Assembly: GCF_011694515.1 (NCBI RefSeq)
Contig: NZ_CP050192.1
Span: forward strand, 3,978,172-4,042,171
From: Mycobacterium sp. DL592
Lineage (GTDB): Bacteria > Actinomycetota > Actinomycetes > Mycobacteriales > Mycobacteriaceae
Reading direction: 5' to 3'
DNA length: 64,000 bases
Part shown: piece by piece, positions 19,343-26,992 of the stretch
Numbering within the stretch: position 1 is the first letter of the stretch
Layout: the number at the start of each line of letters is the position of its first letter
The notes under the pieces: model-generated
Databases searched by the model: none
What the model was told of the DNA's origin: nothing
What the model saw: the letters and a program-made list of their open reading frames with translations, nothing else
Position numbers and translations under genes: made by a program

Positions 19343-20442
19343 GCCACCTGCCCCGCGATCACCGGCAGGCCGGGGTCGCTGGGCACGTCAAGCGGGGACG
19401 GCGAGGCGCCCGCGGCGATCAGGTGGGCGGCGAAGGAGGCGATCATCGCCCCATTGTCGGTACACAACCGCGGACGCGGGATGCGTAACGTCAATCCGGC
19501 TGCAGCACAACGCTCTTCAGCGAGCTCACGCAGCCGGGAGTTGGCCGCGACACCGCCGGCGATCAGCAGGGTGGACACCCCCAGCTCGGTGGCGGCACGC
19601 ACCGACTTGGCCGTGAGCACGTCGGCGACGGCCTCCTGGAAGCCCGCGGCCACATCGGCGGCGTTGTAGTCGGGGTGGCTCTCCACATAGCGCGCCACCG
19701 CGGTCTTGAGGCCAGAGAAGCTGAACGCGAACCGCTCGTCCCGCGGGCCGGTCATGCCGCGCGGAAACACAATCGCCTGCGGATCGCCGGTGCGGGCCAG
19801 GTCGTCGAGGATCTTGCCGCCGGGGTATCCCAGCCCGAGCAGCCGGGCCACCTTGTCGTAGGCCTCCCCCGCCGCGTCGTCGACAGTGCTGCCGAGTTCG
19901 ACGATCGGCTCGCCCAGCGAGCGCACGTGCAGCAGGTGGGTGTGTCCGCCGGACACCAGCAGTCCCACGCTTTCGGGCAGCGGGCCGTGGTCGTAGACGT
20001 CGGCGGCCAGGTGGCCGCCGAGGTGGTTGACGGCATAGAACGGCACCCCCCATGCCGCGGCGTAGGCCTTCGCGGCAGCCACCCCGACCAAGAGTGCCCC
20101 GGCCAGGCCGGGTCCGATGGTGGCCGCGACGATGTCGGGTTTGTCGATCTCGGCGGTCGCCAACGCGCGGCGCATGGTCGGTCCGAGCGCTTCCAGGTGA
20201 GCCCGGGAGGCGATCTCGGGCACCACGCCGCCATAGCGGGCATGCTCGTCGACGCTGGAGGCCACCTCGTCGGCCAGCAGTGCCACGGTGCCGTCGGCGT
20301 GCAAGCGTGCGATGCCGACTCCCGTTTCGTCACAAGAGCTTTCGATGGCGAGGATGGTGGTCGCCGGCGGGCAGGAGCGCAGCGACTCGGGGGGATTTGT
20401 CGCCGGCGGGCAGGAGCGCAGCGACTCAGGGTTAGTTGTCAT
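19339..20442 (-). CDS. tsaD: tRNA N6-adenosine threonylcarbamoyltransferase TsaD
   Basis: Transfers the threonylcarbamoyl group to A37 of ANN-decoding tRNAs, working with TsaB and TsaE encoded just upstream. The 367-residue protein has the ASKHA-fold motifs: [23 protein letters not shown], the metal-binding NHLGGH pair and SGGHTHLL. The N-terminus before ILAIESS carries a 13-residue tandem repeat (twice [11 protein letters not shown]) encoded by a 39-bp-period DNA repeat not expected in the family. The ATG at 20442 overlaps the rimI 3' end by 11 bp. Confidence 0.95.
   Translation of the reverse strand: MTTNPESLRSCPPATNPPESLRSCPPATTILAIESSCDETGVGIARLHADGTVALLADEVASSVDEHARYGGVVPEIASRAHLEALGPTMRRALATAEIDKPDIVAATIGPGLAGALLVGVAAAKAYAAAWGVPFYAVNHLGGHLAADVYDHGPLPESVGLLVSGGHTHLLHVRSLGEPIVELGSTVDDAAGEAYDKVARLLGLGYPGGKILDDLARTGDPQAIVFPRGMTGPRDERFAFSFSGLKTAVARYVESHPDYNAADVAAGFQEAVADVLTAKSVRAATELGVSTLLIAGGVAANSRLRELAEERCAAAGLTLRIPRPRLCTDNGAMIASFAAHLIAAGASPSPLDVPSDPGLPVIAGQVA
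20360..20427. repeat. 39-bp-period tandem repeat in the tsaD 5' end
   Basis: Two identical 29-bp copies (20360-20388 and 20399-20427) spaced by 10 bp keep the reading frame of tsaD. The minus-strand core CGCTCCTGCCCGCCG is shared with the repeat inside nnr at 32067-32138. Confidence 0.85.
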
Positions 20443-20899
20443 CGTGCGTCCCGTCCCGTCGCATCGTGTAGGCGTCGGCCCCGCTGGCCTGGTAGTACCG
20501 CTTGCGCACGCCCATCTTCTTGAAGCCCAGGCTGGTGTACAGCGCGATCGCCGGCTCGTTGTCGGTGCGGACTTCAAGGAAGACCACCGAGCCGGGGCCG
20601 ACAGTGTCGAGCAGTTCGGTCATCATCCGCCGTCCGATTCCCTTGCCCTGATAGGCCGGGTCGACACCGATGGTGTGGATCTCGAATTCGAAGGGCGGGG
20701 TGCGGCCGAGCCGGGAGATCCCCGCATAGCCGACGAGCTTGTCGTCCACCCGCGCGGCGACGTAGCGGTTATGCGCGGCGGCCAGTTCACGGACGAACGA
20801 GAACTCCGGCCACGGGTCGTCGCCGTCGAACAGTTGCATCTCCAGTTCGGCGCAGCGGGCGGCGTCGGTCTTCTGCAAGGGACCGTAGACGACGTTCAC
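20432..20899 (-). CDS. rimI: ribosomal-protein-alanine N-acetyltransferase RimI
   Basis: A 155-residue GNAT acetyltransferase with the acetyl-CoA pyrophosphate loop [10 protein letters not shown] and the beta-strand [18 protein letters not shown]. RimI acetylates the N-terminal alanine of ribosomal protein S18 in E. coli; the mycobacterial enzyme is reported to be broader. The GTG at 20899 overlaps the tsaB stop (GTGA) and its end overlaps tsaD. Position between tsaB and tsaD matches Rv3420c. Confidence 0.92.
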   Translation of the reverse strand: MNVVYGPLQKTDAARCAELEMQLFDGDDPWPEFSFVRELAAAHNRYVAARVDDKLVGYAGISRLGRTPPFEFEIHTIGVDPAYQGKGIGRRMMTELLDTVGPGSVVFLEVRTDNEPAIALYTSLGFKKMGVRKRYYQASGADAYTMRRDGTHDDN

Positions 20900-21540
20900 C
20901 GCAACACCCCGCGTTCGGCGAGTGTCTTGGCGTCCGGCCGGCGCAGGTACAGCGGGACCAGCGGTTCCGGTTCGTCACTCCAATCCGTCACTGCGGCAAC
21001 GAGTCCCACCGCCGTCGGGTAGGTGAACTCGAGTGCGGGCAGATCGAACAGGCCGACATGGTCGGGTGAGCCGGCGACCGCCTGCGCCCCGGCGAGGGGT
21101 ACGTCGGCGGCCGCCTCCACACCCGGTCCGTCGACGCGCACCCCGTCGCGGTAGCGGGCCCAGTACAGCTCACGGCGCCGGGCGTCGGTGACCACCAAGA
21201 CCTCGCCGGCCGTCAGGACACCGATGGCATCGAGGCTGCACACCCCGTAGACGGGCACGCCGAGAGCGTGGCCGTAGGCGGCGGCGGTGGCCATCCCGAC
21301 CCGTAGCCCGGTGAACGGCCCAGGGCCACAGCCGACCACGACGGCATCGATGTCGCCCATCGTCAGCCCGGCCTGCGCCAGCGCGGAGACGACGTTGGGG
21401 GTCAGCAGCTCAGCGTGGGCCCTGGCGTCGATGCTGACCCGCTGCCCGAGGACCTCGGATCGCCCGCTGTCGCCGCGGGAGACGATAGCGGCGGTGACGG
21501 CCGGGGTGGCGGTGTCGAGGGCCAGGATAGTGCGAGTCAT
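20896..21540 (-). CDS. tsaB: t6A synthesis protein TsaB
   Basis: A 214-residue TsaD paralogue lacking the catalytic metal histidines: ILALDTATPAVTAA at the N-terminus and GCGPGPFTGLRVGMATAAAYGHAL in the middle. TsaB scaffolds TsaD for t6A37 formation. The ATG at 21540 overlaps the tsaE stop codon by ATGA, choosing it over the in-frame start at 21558. Confidence 0.93.
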   Translation of the reverse strand: MTRTILALDTATPAVTAAIVSRGDSGRSEVLGQRVSIDARAHAELLTPNVVSALAQAGLTMGDIDAVVVGCGPGPFTGLRVGMATAAAYGHALGVPVYGVCSLDAIGVLTAGEVLVVTDARRRELYWARYRDGVRVDGPGVEAAADVPLAGAQAVAGSPDHVGLFDLPALEFTYPTAVGLVAAVTDWSDEPEPLVPLYLRRPDAKTLAERGVLR

Positions 21541-22010
21541 CGGTGGTTCCAGTGCCATGTCGCGGTACGGGTCTCACTGTCGGCGCGGCGTTCCAGGGTG
21601 ATGTCGAGGTAATTGTCGGAGAGCCGTTCGGCCACGCCCTCGCCCCACTCGACGACCACCACAGCGTCCTCGAGATCGGTGTCCAGATCCAGCGAGTCCA
21701 GTTCGGCGAGCAGGTCGGCGCCCTCGTTGTCGAGCAGGCGGTAGATGTCGACGTGAATCATCGCCGGTTGGCCGTGCTGCTTGGCCCGGTGGACGCGGGC
21801 GAGGACGAATGTCGGCGAGGTTACCGGCCCGTCGACGTCCAGGCCCAGCGCGATTCCCTTGGTCAGGGCGGTCTTTCCCGCGCCGAGCGGACCGGACAGC
21901 ACGACCACGTCACCCGCACGCAGCTTCTCCCCCAGCCCGATACCCAACGCGATGGTGTCCTCGAGGGTCGGCAGTTCAGCGGTGCCGCTGCCGATTCTGG
22001 TCTCAGCCAT
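21537..22010 (-). CDS. tsaE: t6A synthesis ATPase TsaE
   Basis: A 157-residue P-loop ATPase with Walker A GPLGAGKTAL and the characteristic SPTFVLARVH and VEWGEG motifs. TsaE drives turnover of the TsaB-TsaD complex. The ATG at 22010 lies inside the 3' end of the hydrolase gene (8-bp overlap); a GTG at 22016 is the alternative. Confidence 0.93.
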   Translation of the reverse strand: MAETRIGSGTAELPTLEDTIALGIGLGEKLRAGDVVVLSGPLGAGKTALTKGIALGLDVDGPVTSPTFVLARVHRAKQHGQPAMIHVDIYRLLDNEGADLLAELDSLDLDTDLEDAVVVVEWGEGVAERLSDNYLDITLERRADSETRTATWHWNHR

Positions 22011-23211
22011 GGGCACGATTCTTCAACCGGCGGGCGAACGCGACCAGTTTCGACGGTGTCGCGCGTTCCACGAGGCGCACCAGCGCGTCGTTGATGATGT
22101 CCGGGTCTTCGAGTTGGACCAGATGGCCGGCGCCGGGGACGATCACCAACTCGCTGTCGGGCAACACCGCCGCCATCTCCTCGGAGTGTTTGACCGGGGT
22201 CATCACGTCGTGGTCGCCGCAGGCGATCATGGTGGGGATGCGGGCCAGCACCGGCAGCGCCGCGCTCTCGTCGTGCACCTCGAGTGCGTGCAGGAACTCC
22301 ACCAGGGTGGCGATCGGGGTGTCGTGAATCATGCTCTCGGAGAAGGCCACGACACTGGGGCTCATCGACTCGCCGCCGAACGACGCGGTCCGCAGGATCG
22401 GGCGCAGGACCGACCGGGCCGCACCGCGGGTGCGGTGCACGAGCTGAGGTACGTAGCGGGCGGCGAACCGCACCGCCTCCAAGGCCGGGTTCTGCAGGAT
22501 CTCACCGAGCGGCGAGCGCGACAGTCCCTCGGCGGCCGAGGAGATCAGCGCCGCCCCGACAATGCGCTGACCGTATCGCTCGGGGAACTGCCGGGCGTGC
22601 GACAGCACTGTCATACCCCCCATCGAGTGCCCGACGAGGACCACGGGACCCCGCGGAACCATCACCTGCAGAATGGTTTCCAGATCCTGCCCAAGCTGCG
22701 TCACGGTGTAGGTGTCGACCGGTGCCGCAGCGGACTGTCCGTGGCCGCGCTGGTCGTAGAACACCATCCGCACCTGGTCGCCCCACCGTTGCGCCAGCGC
22801 CGCGCGCTGGAAGTGAAATGACCCCATCCGCAGGCAGAAGCCGTGGGCGAACACCACGGTCAGCGGTGCAGTGATCGGACCGACTTCGCGCACCACGAGG
22901 GGAATGCCGTCCTGGGTGGTCACCACACAGCCGCGGTCGGCATCGAGAAGGGCGAAATCCTCACCCTCGTAGGCGTCTTCGATGAACTTCTTCTGACGCA
23001 GCGCCCGCGCTGCCGATACCCCCGCGGCGGTGCCGACCGCGCTCAGTCCGGCAACCCCGGCCAGCAGGCCTGCCTTGCGGCCCGCACCCAGCCCGGGGTT
23101 GTCGGCTTTGCGGGCCAACCGCGCGGCGGTCTTCTCGGCACGGCGCGCCAGACGTTCGTCGATACCCTTGGCACGCTTGGGCTTCGCCGTACCTTCAGAA
23201 TCAGCGGCCAC
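22003..23211 (-). CDS. alpha/beta hydrolase with N-terminal hydrophobic region
   Basis: A 402-residue protein. The first ~50 residues are Lys/Arg/Ala-rich ([13 protein letters not shown]), followed by a hydrophobic stretch ([19 protein letters not shown], about residues 52-70) and an alpha/beta hydrolase domain: [17 protein letters not shown], nucleophile elbow GHSMGG with Ser, acid in CGDHDVMTP, and histidine in [10 protein letters not shown] lipase/esterase-type role is inferred. The GTG at 23211 follows GGGAGG and overlaps the alr stop by 11 bp. Confidence 0.85.
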   Translation of the reverse strand: MAADSEGTAKPKRAKGIDERLARRAEKTAARLARKADNPGLGAGRKAGLLAGVAGLSAVGTAAGVSAARALRQKKFIEDAYEGEDFALLDADRGCVVTTQDGIPLVVREVGPITAPLTVVFAHGFCLRMGSFHFQRAALAQRWGDQVRMVFYDQRGHGQSAAAPVDTYTVTQLGQDLETILQVMVPRGPVVLVGHSMGGMTVLSHARQFPERYGQRIVGAALISSAAEGLSRSPLGEILQNPALEAVRFAARYVPQLVHRTRGAARSVLRPILRTASFGGESMSPSVVAFSESMIHDTPIATLVEFLHALEVHDESAALPVLARIPTMIACGDHDVMTPVKHSEEMAAVLPDSELVIVPGAGHLVQLEDPDIINDALVRLVERATPSKLVAFARRLKNRAHG

Positions 23212-24388
23212 CGGCGTCGGCCTCCCGGTAGGTACGCACCACCCGGCCGCGTGGACTGGTGACCACCTCGTAGTGGATGGTGCCCAGCAGGTCGGCCCAG
23301 TCCTGGGCCCGCGGTTCACCTGCCGCGCCGGAACCGAACAGGATGGCCTCGTCACCCTCGGCCACATCGGGGCGGCCGGGGCCGAGGTTGACCACGAGTT
23401 GGTCCATGCAGATCCGGCCGACGTTGCGCCGCAACCGGCCGTTGATCAGTGCGTCGATGCGACCGCTCAAGGTGCGGTAGACCCCGTCGGCGTATCCGAT
23501 CGGCAGCAGCGCGAGGTTGGTGTCCTCGTCGGCGATCCAGGTGTGGCCATAGGACACCCCTTCGCCGGCCTTCACCGACTTCACCATCGCCACAGTGCAT
23601 TTCAGCGTCATCGCCGGACGAAGTCCCATGTCGCCGAGTTCCGGGATGGGGCTCAGACCGTAGACGGCGATACCCGGCCGAACCATGTCGAAGCCGAGGT
23701 CGGGGCGGGTCAGCGCCGACGGGGAGTTCGACAGGTGCGCCACCTCGAAGTCGACTCCCTGTGCCCGGGCCTGGGCCAGCATGTCGGAAAATCGTTGTGC
23801 CTGAAGGTCGTTGAGGGGATCTTCGGGTGCGTCGCCGCTCACCAGATGGGACATGATGCCGCGCACCCGCACCGCGTCGGCCGCGATGGCGCGCTGCAGT
23901 TCGGTGAGCACGCCGGGATAGTCCGCGGGGCTGACACCGTTGCGGTTGAGCCCGGTGTCGACCTTGATGGTGACCTGTGCGGTGCGCCCGGTGCGTTCGA
24001 CGGCAGCGAGCAGTTCGCCGACCTGCCGTGCGGAGGAGACCGCGACCTGCACGTCGGCATTGAGCGCAGGGGCGAAGTCGGTGCCCGGCGGGTGCAACCA
24101 CGACAACACCGGTGCGGTGATGCCGGCGCTGCGCAGCGCAATGGCCTCGTCGATGGTGGCGACACCGAGTTCGGCCGCCCCGGCGGCCACCGCGGCGCGG
24201 GCCACCTGCGGAGCGCCATGCCCGTAGGCGTCGGCCTTGACGACAGCCATGACCTCGGCGGATCCCGCGCGCTCGCGCAGAACCCGCACGTTGTCGGCGA
24301 TCGCCCCCAGATCGACGAGCGCCTCAGCAGCCGGGCCGGACACCTGAGCCGGCGTCGACGGGGTCAACGAAGTCGTGTGCATATCCAT
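23201..24388 (-). CDS. alr: alanine racemase
   Basis: PLP enzyme converting L- to D-alanine for peptidoglycan; target of D-cycloserine. The 395-residue protein has the PLP lysine in [11 protein letters not shown] (Lys51), the RPGIAVYG segment and the second-subunit tyrosine in GVSYGHTW. First gene of a minus-strand run that continues through the hydrolase, tsaE, tsaB, rimI and tsaD with overlapping ends. Start: ATG at 24388, with a second in-frame ATG two codons later. Confidence 0.95.
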   Translation of the reverse strand: MDMHTTSLTPSTPAQVSGPAAEALVDLGAIADNVRVLRERAGSAEVMAVVKADAYGHGAPQVARAAVAAGAAELGVATIDEAIALRSAGITAPVLSWLHPPGTDFAPALNADVQVAVSSARQVGELLAAVERTGRTAQVTIKVDTGLNRNGVSPADYPGVLTELQRAIAADAVRVRGIMSHLVSGDAPEDPLNDLQAQRFSDMLAQARAQGVDFEVAHLSNSPSALTRPDLGFDMVRPGIAVYGLSPIPELGDMGLRPAMTLKCTVAMVKSVKAGEGVSYGHTWIADEDTNLALLPIGYADGVYRTLSGRIDALINGRLRRNVGRICMDQLVVNLGPGRPDVAEGDEAILFGSGAAGEPRAQDWADLLGTIHYEVVTSPRGRVVRTYREADAGGR

Positions 24389-24471
24389 GTCACCGCCGAC
24401 AATTGTCCCAGAACCGGCCCGATAACCGCCCATCCGGTCGTTGACCACACAATTCAGGCCGCCAACGGCGG

Positions 24472-24477
24472 TAGAGT
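24472..24477 (+). promoter_or_regulatory. -10 element for leaderless gntR transcript
   Basis: TAGAGT lies 7 nt before the GTG at 24485. Confidence 0.45.
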
Positions 24478-24484
24478 CGGCCCT

Positions 24485-25300
24485 GTGCGGGTGCTGTCGA
24501 TGGACGACGCGGTGCTGGGCAAACGCCCCGATCTGAGCATCGTTTCCGATCAGCCCGCCCATGCCCGCATCGCCGCGTGGCTGGAGAAACTCATCGTCTC
24601 GGGCCGGCTGGCACCGGGTGACAAGCTGCCTGCCGAGGTCGACATCGCCGCGGCGCTGGGCGTGAGTCGCATGACGCTGCGCCAGGCGCTGGGGGCCATC
24701 GAGGCCAAGGGCCTGATCCGGCGCAGCCGGGGCCGGTTCGGCGGAAACTTCGTCGAGACCTCGCGGCTGGAGTTCGACCACACCGGCATGCCGGGTTTCA
24801 CCGAGCAGTTGCGCCGGCTGGACATGGCTGCCGGGGCGCAGGTGGTCAGCGCCACCACCCGCGTCCCGAGACCGGAGGTACGCGAGGCGCTGGGCCTCTC
24901 ACGCGGCGCCCGGGTGCACGAGATCATCCGGATCCGCTCGGCCGACGGGGCACCGGTGCTCCTCGAGGAGACCTACCTGCCGGCGGGGCTGTTCCCCGGC
25001 CTGTTGTCCGCGGACCTCACCGGGTCGGTGTACGCGTTGATGGCCGACGAGTTCGGCATACCGCTGTTCTCGGCCGACGAACACATCGAGGCGGCAACCG
25101 CCACGGCGGCGCGTGCGGAGTTGCTCGGCGTCGCCGAGGGTGACCCGCTGCTGCTCGTCACCCGCACCGCACATGACCGCGACGGGGTCCCCGTGGAGTT
25201 CTCGCACGACTACTTCCGGTCCGACCGGACCCGCATCAGGGTGAAGTCCTGGGTCGACCGCGACACCCAGGCCCGGGTCGAGACCTCGCCGGCGTCCTGA
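24485..25300 (+). CDS. GntR-family transcriptional regulator (HutC/UTRA type)
   Basis: A 271-residue regulator. The winged helix-turn-helix (about residues 25-90) contains [20 protein letters not shown] and [16 protein letters not shown]; the C-terminal part ([20 protein letters not shown] ... [14 protein letters not shown]) is a UTRA effector domain. The longest frame extends into alr antisense; GTG at 24485 right after a -10 hexamer is the better start, with ATG at 24500 the alternative. It probably controls the adjacent HAD, kinase and dehydrogenase genes; the effector is unknown. Confidence 0.87.
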   Translation: MRVLSMDDAVLGKRPDLSIVSDQPAHARIAAWLEKLIVSGRLAPGDKLPAEVDIAAALGVSRMTLRQALGAIEAKGLIRRSRGRFGGNFVETSRLEFDHTGMPGFTEQLRRLDMAAGAQVVSATTRVPRPEVREALGLSRGARVHEIIRIRSADGAPVLLEETYLPAGLFPGLLSADLTGSVYALMADEFGIPLFSADEHIEAATATAARAELLGVAEGDPLLLVTRTAHDRDGVPVEFSHDYFRSDRTRIRVKSWVDRDTQARVETSPAS

Positions 25301-25305
25301 CCAGC

Positions 25306-26034
25306 TCAGCTGTGCTTAGCGTGCAGGGCCGGCAGTACGTGGCTGACGAGGTCGGCTGACAGCGCGGGCACCACGGCGGGGGCCACGGACCGCAGGGCCT
25401 CGCTCGGTGCGGCGCTGACGGCGATACACCGCATGCCTGCGGCCAGCGCGCCACGCACGCCGGGCACCGAGTCCTCGAACACCAAGACCTCCGCCGGTGG
25501 GTGGCCGAGAAGTGCGGCGCCGGAAAGGAATCCTTCGGGATCGGGCTTGCCGCGCCGGACGTCCTCTTCGGCGACGACGATCTCGATGACCTCACCGACC
25601 GGGCTGCTCGCCAGTACGGCGTGGACGTCGTCGCGCTGAGCGCCGGTGACGACAGCCATCGGCACGCTGTGCCGGGCCAGAATCTGCACCAGGCCCACCG
25701 TGTCGGCGGTGATGGGATTGCGCTGGGCGACGAGGTCGCGGTAGCGCCGCTTGCGCAGCTCCAGCAGCGGGTCCACATCGACTCGCGCGCCGGTGATCTC
25801 GATCGCCTTCTCGACGATCTCGCGGTCGCTGTGGCCCAGCAGATGCCGGTCGTAGTCGTCCTGACTCAATGCCCACCCGAGGTGTTCCCCGAAGAGTTCG
25901 ACGAAGATCTGGAACAGGATCGGCTCGTCGTCGGACAGCGTGCCGTTGAAATCGAATATGACGGCAGGGTTGGCGGATTCGGCCCACTGTGCAAGCAGTT
26001 CGTGCGCTTGCCGGGGTTCCGAGTGCGAAGACAT
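25306..26034 (-). CDS. HAD-superfamily hydrolase (phosphatase/phosphomutase-like)
   Basis: A 242-residue HAD protein with cap domain. Motif I is DFNGTL (nucleophile Asp, but Asn at the +2 position usually held by the general acid/base Asp), motif II VVTGAQ, motif III Lys in KPDPEGF, and motif IV VFEDSVPG. The beta-phosphoglucomutase-like subfamily is the closest in layout. It converges on gntR and is divergent from the kinase gene by 26 bp, suggesting that it handles the phosphorylated product of that kinase; this is inference. Confidence 0.82.
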   Translation of the reverse strand: MSSHSEPRQAHELLAQWAESANPAVIFDFNGTLSDDEPILFQIFVELFGEHLGWALSQDDYDRHLLGHSDREIVEKAIEITGARVDVDPLLELRKRRYRDLVAQRNPITADTVGLVQILARHSVPMAVVTGAQRDDVHAVLASSPVGEVIEIVVAEEDVRRGKPDPEGFLSGAALLGHPPAEVLVFEDSVPGVRGALAAGMRCIAVSAAPSEALRSVAPAVVPALSADLVSHVLPALHAKHS

Positions 26035-26060
26035 GCTGCAATAGTCTAGTCTTTTAAAGC
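26035..26060. promoter_or_regulatory. 26-bp divergent promoter between HAD and kinase genes
   Basis: TAGTCT (26047-26052, plus strand) lies 8 nt before the kinase ATG, and TAGACT (26043-26048, minus strand) lies 8 nt before the HAD ATG. The two -10 hexamers overlap, so the two transcripts should compete and both would be nearly leaderless. Confidence 0.4.
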
Positions 26061-26981
26061 ATGCCGTTCCTCTCCGACTCGGAACTGGATGCGCTGCTCG
26101 AGCAACTGCCGGCGCTGACCGGTCAACCGCGTCAGCTCGAGGAACTCTCCGGCGGCCTGACCAACCGCAACGTGAAGATCACCACGCCCACCGGGGCTTA
26201 CGTCGCGCGCTGCAGCGTCAACAGCAAGAACCTGCTCGGCATCGACCGCGACAACGAGTACTACAACAGCAGGGCTGCGGCCGAGGCGGGCGTCGGAGCA
26301 CCGGTCATCGACTACCGCCCCGACCTCGGGATCCTGCTGGTCGGGTTCCTGGACGGTGTCACCCTGACCAACGCCGACATGCAGCGACCCGGTGTGCTCA
26401 ACCGTGTCGCCACCGGAGTCCGGGGCCTGCACTCCGGGCCCCGCTTCCGGAGCCGCTTCGACATGTTCGAACGCCAGCCGTCCTACCTGAAGGTGGTGCA
26501 GGACAACGGCTTCCGACTTCCGTCGGACTACCTGGACTACGCCCCGGCGTTCGCCGAGATCCAGCGGGTGCTCGACGCGACCGATCAGACCACCGTGCCG
26601 TGTAACAACGACCTGCTGGCGGGCAACTTCGTCGACAACGGCGAGCGGGTGTGGCTGATCGACTACGAGTACTCCGGCAACAACGACCCCTGCTTCGAGC
26701 TGGGCAACCTTGCCGCCGAGTGTGGGCTGTCCACTGACCAGCTCGCCGAGCTCGTCAGCCTGTACTACGGGCGCCCGCTGCGTCACAAGACCGCGCGGGC
26801 CCGCCTGCAGGGCGTCGTCGGCAAGTACGGCTGGACATTGTGGGGGTGCATCCAGAATGCTTCCAGCGCAATTGAATTCGACTTCTGGCAGTGGGCGATG
26901 GAGCGCTACGAATCGGCTGTCGCCGAATTCCGCGGACCCGACTTCACCCGCCTGCTCGACGACGCACAAGCCACCGACTAA
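26061..26981 (+). CDS. choline/ethanolamine kinase-like phosphotransferase
   Basis: A 306-residue APH-fold kinase. LSGGLTNRNVKI is the glycine-rich N-lobe segment of choline kinases; CNNDLLAGNF is the Brenner catalytic loop (His replaced by Asn) with catalytic Asp; IDYEYSGNNDPCFELGN is the metal-binding choline-kinase motif. Substrate is probably choline or a similar amino alcohol, inferred from motif similarity and the dimethylglycine-dehydrogenase-like gene 11 bp downstream. Confidence 0.85.
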   Translation: MPFLSDSELDALLEQLPALTGQPRQLEELSGGLTNRNVKITTPTGAYVARCSVNSKNLLGIDRDNEYYNSRAAAEAGVGAPVIDYRPDLGILLVGFLDGVTLTNADMQRPGVLNRVATGVRGLHSGPRFRSRFDMFERQPSYLKVVQDNGFRLPSDYLDYAPAFAEIQRVLDATDQTTVPCNNDLLAGNFVDNGERVWLIDYEYSGNNDPCFELGNLAAECGLSTDQLAELVSLYYGRPLRHKTARARLQGVVGKYGWTLWGCIQNASSAIEFDFWQWAMERYESAVAEFRGPDFTRLLDDAQATD

Positions 26982-26992
26982 GTGAGGAAGAC

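Noticed and set aside
23030..24484. Upstream extension of the GntR frame across alr
   Set aside because: Antisense to alr; the regulator domain begins just after 24485.
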